This document shows positions 34,382-38,591 of a stretch of 38,591 bases of DNA, one piece after another. The DNA is taken from NCBI GenBank assembly GCA_000729835.1, contig JFHB01000263.1, forward strand, positions 1 through 38,591, given 5' to 3'. The position numbers and the translations under genes were made by a program. This DNA comes from Atkinsonella hypoxylon (Eukaryota; Ascomycota; Sordariomycetes; Hypocreales; Clavicipitaceae). Numbering within the stretch: position 1 is the stretch's first letter; the number at the start of each line of letters is the position of its first letter. The notes below the pieces were generated by a model. The model did no database searches. It saw only the letters and a program-made list of their open reading frames with translations, and was not told the origin of the DNA.

Positions 34382-34463
34382 CTACCTACCTAGGTAGGTA
34401 GGTAGGTAACTAGGTGTCACCAGGATCCGGGTCCGCGCACGAAGGTACCTAGGTACTAGGTAC
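34382..34463. repeat. TAGG/CCTA cluster with TACCTAGGTA palindromes
   Basis: Contains CTACCTACC followed by five TAGG units, then after a 37-bp gap GGTACCTAGGTACTAGGTAC. It is the largest member of the dispersed family. A further TACCTAGGTAAC occurs at 34802-34813. Confidence 0.8.
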
Positions 34464-34481
34464 TGTGCCTTGTACCTTGAA

Positions 34482-34510
34482 CCTTGTGCACCTTGTGCAC
34501 CTCGTGCACG
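34482..34510. repeat. CCTTGTGCA nonamer repeat
   Basis: Three tandem copies of a 9-bp unit (two CCTTGTGCA and one CCTCGTGCA), each bearing the GTGCAC palindrome. Preceded by related CCTTGTACCTTGAA words, suggesting decay of a slightly longer array. Confidence 0.75.
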
Positions 34511-35103
34511 ATATTATGAGACCGCTTCTTTGGGTCAGCCGCTGATGAAGATCGGTCTCAGATCCAGCACTCACCTTCGCAGATCGTGCTGAATTTCCTA
34601 TCTGGATTATTCAATTCCGAGGAAACCGACGGGCAACCTGCATCTGCACCACGTTCGCACATCGTACGTCAGTCAGTCGATAAAGTCACGCCACGGGATC
34701 CCACCGCGGAACCATTCATTCACCCCCGACCCTGAGCTGAGTGCCTGAGGACCGTTGATTCCGCTTTCTGCTGCCTGCTTACCTTCATGCAGTCCTCCGC
34801 ATACCTAGGTAACAAAGGATCATTATCCCCAGACACCTCGCCTCCCGTTCTGCGTCAACTGGACTCAATTGCAATTGTAAGAGGTCTGTCGGACATTGCT
34901 ACTCCACTCCAGCACGTCGCTACGAAACGGCTCTCTCAAGGCACACTCTGCTCAGGGTAATTCCCAGCTGGTCACCCGCTGCGGTGCTGAAATATCTGTA
35001 GAATCTCATCAGCCTTATAACGCGGGGTTCTGTTTATTACACGACGTCAAAAGTTAGGTTCTTAATCAAGCGAATTCATGGCTCCGGCTAAGAGCCATCG
35101 GTA

Positions 35104-37876
35104 ATGCTTAATACCATTATGTCTCCCACATTGAGCGAGGACGACATCGAAAAGCTCTTTTCTGGAGCACCGCAATTCTTCGCTCGAAATGAGAGTCACT
35201 TCTATGGCGCTCCTCATCCAAGCATTGCCTTTCTCTTCGACGAGGACTTGGGCATCAGAGATTTGACGGACCATGTTCAGATCCAAGACAAAGCTTGGGG
35301 TGCTATTACGGCATGGCCTCATCTTACCAGGGACACGGAGCACGACGCTGCGGCAAGGCGGCAGGAGCTTGACAAACACAAGGCTCACTTTCATATCAAA
35401 TGTAGGGAACGCCCCAACATGATGAGTATGTCAGGTTTGGAGAAGGGCACCATGGGCTACCAAGCCGCTCTGGAGTTGCCCACAGCAGACTCACTCGAAG
35501 AAGAGCAATTCGGCTTCGAAAGTGTGGGAACCAAGGCTCAGGCGATCGTGGATGCTCGAAGTCGGCTGATATCGCGTAGCGGAATGCTGCGGCGGATTCC
35601 AGAGCCAGATATTTTGGAGAGACTTCAGCGAAACAGCGAAATATATCGAAACAATGACCTGAAGACGCGGACTTCCGTAGATACCTACAAAGATCTTTTC
35701 CACAATTTCATGAGGCCTACAAGCGCCGTTACGGATCAGACTGATCACCATGGGCTTCACAACCAAATACGAGCTCTGTTGAAATGCCTTGGCGTTGCCA
35801 ATGTCTGGATCGATTTCTCACGTGTTGAATGGAGGATTCGGCTTGGCCAAGTCTTGTGGGGCGAGAATGACGGTGACGAACTCGATGACGACACGGCGAT
35901 TCACGACACTGATGACGCCAAGGAACGTGCCGAGGAGAAGTATTGGCTCTTGATGCAAATTCTGCTGGCTACTGAACTTCTCATCAGGTTGGATGCAGTA
36001 ACCGAAGGTATCGAATACGGTGTGATAAGTATACGCCCGATAGATGTTGTTCACTTTGAGCGCGCGGCCTCCCAGACCGTCAAATGGTCCTTGTTACTAG
36101 CTAGAAGTTGGCTGGACAACATTGAAATTGTGAAAGAGGAAGATTCAACCCTCGAACGCCCTCCTCCACCACGGCGTGGCAGTAGCTGGCTTGCAACTTT
36201 AGCCAGCAGGGTGACAAATAGGTATCACAAAAAAAGTCCAGTGCCGCCGTATCATTTCACTATAAAGGGACGACACGGACAGCGGCAAGTTGACGGCCTG
36301 ATCCATTTTTCCAGGAGATTAATGTGGCCAGGAATAGACAGGTATGAGACCAAAATCTCGGAGAACGCGCAACTAGCGGTTGAACAGGCTGCCGGTCGGA
36401 GAACAAGCTCTCTATCCATTCGATCCCTGCACTCATCATACTGCGGGGCTTGGGATATCACTTGTAACCATGGAAAACACAAGGGGCATGCTCAGGCTCA
36501 ACGCAGAAGACTGGCCGCGGCATTGCACGAGTCTGGGTGGCTAACGAAGTCTTACGTGTTCGGATTGATTTTACCTGGCGACTCGTTGTATCATTTTCTC
36601 ATGGCGACGCTTCTGGAGAATGACACAGAGGCAATGGCCAAACTCGGAACTTTCGCCAATCTTTCCGGCGGCTTTGTATATGCCGGAAAGAGCTTTTGGA
36701 GCACGAGCTGTATCGTCGGCCGTGTCCTCGCAGCAGGCAAAGGAGCGGCTGATTGTATGGGCTGGGTATCTACAGACGTTTTGCCAGACGGTATAGAGGA
36801 CGGATGGCTGACAATAGAGGTGGAAGATGTCGCTGGTAAGTGAGGATCCTGCACGTTATCCATATCGAGGCTCACACCCAACTGTAGATGATATGGCCCA
36901 GCTCGGTAAAAAGGCTAGGCTGTGGGGGAAGAAGAAGGTCGAACGAGAATCGTCTATTTTAGGGAATGGCAAAGAGAATTCGGTTCAAGCGGCGGACTTC
37001 ATCATTCCTCATGAGAACAAGTATACGGTTCCCCCGCCAAGCGTCTACGCCGAACTCCTGTCCCTTGATCTCAGTTCTGATCCCGAACCTGTTACTGCTA
37101 CGCCGCTGTCTGAAATGGTACCAACACCAACAGTAGAGCATTGCACCAAATGTCCAGAATTGACATCACATCCAGCACGGCTGAAGTTCTTTGTATCGCT
37201 TGATGGAGGAAGAGGAGAGGAATATGAATACCCACTAACGTATGATGTAAACTTTGTCACGGCGCATCCTTGTGCGCCTTCACAAAGAGTGAGAGTTGTC
37301 AACTCACCCGCAAGTCCCATTGTTCAAGAGAGGAATGGCTTCGGAGATTTCAGAGGCAACAACGTGAAGTCTTGTTTCAGAACAGGTATGTTAGTCTCCA
37401 TCATGTGCAACGATGTGCTTTTCAGCCGCTTACTTTGGGCACAATCAGGCCATCCGCTCCACAACTTCTACGAGTTCACCGTGATCCACATATCGGAACT
37501 GGTACAGAAACCGCGCCTTACCCTGTCTGAGTTCCTCATCGACCCTTCCTTCGGAAAGTCCGGGTCGAATAGGGTCCTTGTCATCGATTGCATCACTGGC
37601 TTTGCGGAGCAGCCCCAATCACCCGCCTTTGAAAGGCTTATGAAGACGACCTCATCGCCGATTATGGACCGCAAGGGAAGTTCTTCTGCTGCAGCTCGTA
37701 TGCATCTAGAGCCGCAGAAAATGCAATTTGGGTCTGACATGGAAATTATGGTCAGGGCTATCTGTGCTCAGAGGGGATGGAATGCCATCATAAGCAGAAA
37801 CAAGAGAAGTTGTTTAGCCTGTGCCATCCGAGAAGCCGGCGCATTAGCGTGGAGAGTCATTATACGTGTATCATGA
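35104..37876 (+). CDS. Large conserved fungal protein of unknown function
   Basis: Not recognised as any characterised protein. Exons 35104-36835, 36888-37385 and 37449-37876 (introns 52 and 63 nt, GTAAGT...TAG and GTATGT...CAG) encode 885 aa. The second intron is a multiple of three and open, so retention would add 21 residues. No signal peptide or membrane segment is seen. Visible features: an N-terminal LSEDDIEKLFSGAPQFF, an acidic stretch near residue 260 (ENDGDELDDDTAIHDTDD), a Pro-rich RPPPPRRGSS, a Cys/His-rich segment SYCGAWDITCNHGKHKGH, a hydrophobic, Gly-rich block LSGGFVYAGKSFWS and a C-terminus CLACAIREAGALAWRVIIRV. The last block is familiar from hypothetical proteins of filamentous ascomycetes, which suggests a conserved family. 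ATG 35104 is the first in frame; 35119 (MSPTLSED) is an alternative start. Confidence 0.8.
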
Positions 37877-38188
37877 CGTCGGTCGAGACGTCATGGCTAG
37901 GAAGGAACGGATTGTACGAACAGAGTGTCGATAGTTTATTGGAGCATTTGAACGGTTGGTTGGTTGACAAGCATCGGTTGGGCAAATTAGGAAGTATTAA
38001 AACTGGCTGTGTGTCGGCGGCGATTATACAGCCATGGGATTGACATGACAATTCAACTCTTTGAGACAAGAATTTTCTGTACGTCTAGAGTTATTTTCTC
38101 CCACGATGGCGGACCCGCTTTTCATTGGGCCTGTTGTGCTCTGTAAACCCTCCTCCTACATCAGCATCCTGGAGTCTAGAAAGCAAGC
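37877..38188. other. Short intergenic region
   Basis: About 310 bp between the unknown gene and the Asterix-like gene, both on the plus strand. An open frame continuing over the 3' end (37777-38043) overlaps the preceding gene out of phase and is not believed. The promoter of the next gene must lie here. Confidence 0.55.
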
Positions 38189-38591
38189 ATGGCGCCAACC
38201 AAGGACATGCGACGATCAGACCTGAGTAAGTGCCTATTGATAATGGGTTCGGCTATCATTATCGCCTACATGAATCCATCTTGCTCATGCGCTCCCGCGA
38301 TAAAAAAAAAAAAAAAAAAAAAAAGATAAAAATTGCTAACGTGGCGTCTGCTGCGCAACGAAGTTGTCCCCTACCAAGAACCCGCCGCCTCGAGCGACAA
38401 GGCAGAGTTCTCGTCCACGATCTCGTCTTCGCTTCCCATGGCCGCCATGTTCACGCGAAACAAATACATCGGCTGGTATGTGATGCGCGAAATGGTCCAG
38501 TTGTGACGACAAGCATCTGCCATGATGCGATGCTGCGAGGCGGCGAGATGATCAAGAACAAGCCGACCGGGTTTACAAGCGCCCTAGCTGA
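38189..38591 (+). CDS. Asterix/UPF0139 (WDR83OS-like) ER protein, 5' part only
   Basis: Start of a small ER membrane protein of the Asterix (UPF0139) family; the animal homologue is a subunit of the PAT chaperone complex that protects nascent membrane helices. Exon 1 (38189-38225) encodes MAPTKDMRRSDL plus one base; a 138-nt intron with GTAAGT donor, a 23-nt A-run and an AAG acceptor leads to exon 2 (38364-38475), encoding VPYQEPAAS through MAAMFTRNKYIGW. A GTATGT donor follows and the rest lies in an intron or beyond the window edge. RRSDL-VPYQEP and MAAMFTRNK are the fungal family blocks. The hydrophobic helices expected after KYIGW are missing only because of truncation by the window. Confidence 0.8.
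38302..38324. repeat. Poly-A run in intron
   Basis: Twenty-three consecutive A within the first intron of the Asterix-like gene, the longest homopolymer in the window. On the transcribed strand it lies between donor and acceptor; it is likely length-variable and error-prone in sequencing. Confidence 0.9.

Larger units (their letters stand above)
33604..35103. other. Intergenic region with TAGG repeats
   Basis: About 1.5 kb between two genes on the plus strand. It contains a CTTG tetramer run (34311-34326), the longest TAGG/CCTA cluster in the window (34382-34463) and a short GTGCAC-bearing tandem repeat (34482-34510). A TGGTATAGTGGG word at 34343-34354 matches a tRNA A box but no B box follows. 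No gene recognised. Confidence 0.55.

Noticed and set aside
34339..34400. tRNA-like start with an A-box match (TGGTATAGTGGG)
   Set aside because: No B box (GGTTCGANTCC type), T-arm or acceptor complement follows within 100 nt; the region runs into TAGG repeats.
1..38591. Possible biosynthetic cluster, transposon, CRISPR or defence system
   Set aside because: Gene content is housekeeping; no transposase, reverse transcriptase, NRPS/PKS, or regularly spaced repeats were seen.

Overview
The window looks like euchromatic nuclear DNA from a filamentous ascomycete, most likely a sordariomycete and possibly Hypocreales. The placement rests on family-level recognition of translated products and on gene architecture: short introns of about 50-190 nt with GTATGT/GTAAGT/GTGAGT donors and CTRAC-type branch sites, pyrimidine-rich promoters, kilobase-scale intergenic spaces, and scattered TACCTAGGTA clusters. 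No similarity search was possible, so the taxonomy is inference. Thirteen protein-coding genes are supported, one cut by the right edge. I saw no rRNA, convincing tRNA, transposon, CRISPR array or biosynthetic gene cluster.

Left part (1-16.3 kb): a Ctr-family copper transporter (220-880, +); an MCM1-type MADS-box transcription factor (3050-4009, -) behind a 4.8-kb non-coding stretch rich in simple repeats; a tetraspanin with the CCG signature (8832-9783, +); a NIPA/DUF803 magnesium-transporter-like protein (10360-12027, -) divergent from the V-ATPase subunit E gene vma4 (12934-13870, +); and a 657-aa protein tentatively assigned to the Nse6/CANIN group of the Smc5-Smc6 complex (14273-16301, -).

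Centre (16.3-28.3 kb): a 4-kb gene-free stretch leads into a Dnf1-type P4-ATPase phospholipid flippase of 1533 aa (20374-25159, +), followed by an Msc7/ALDH22-type membrane-anchored aldehyde dehydrogenase (26356-28282, +).

Right part (28.3-38.6 kb): a Ded1/Vasa-like DEAD-box RNA helicase with an unusual Gly-Trp-rich tail (28641-30652, -); the ribosome-biogenesis factor Ipi1 (31644-32780, -), which shares a 299-bp divergent promoter with a roadblock/LC7 dynein light chain (33080-33603, +); an 885-aa protein of unknown function (35104-37876, +); and the 5' part of an Asterix/UPF0139 ER protein gene (38189 to the edge, +).

The genes are mostly housekeeping and do not form an obvious pathway, although several act at membranes (copper and magnesium transport, V-ATPase, flippase, tetraspanin, Asterix) and two in RNA or ribosome biology (helicase, Ipi1). 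Exon structures were derived by hand from splice consensus and frame continuity. Five introns need an AAG 3' splice site, and these are the least certain junctions. The most interesting items are the unknown 885-aa protein, the GW-rich helicase tail, the PCNA-binding-like motif in the Nse6-like protein, the dispersed TACCTAGGTA palindromes, and several hairpins and simple-sequence arrays in gene-flanking DNA.
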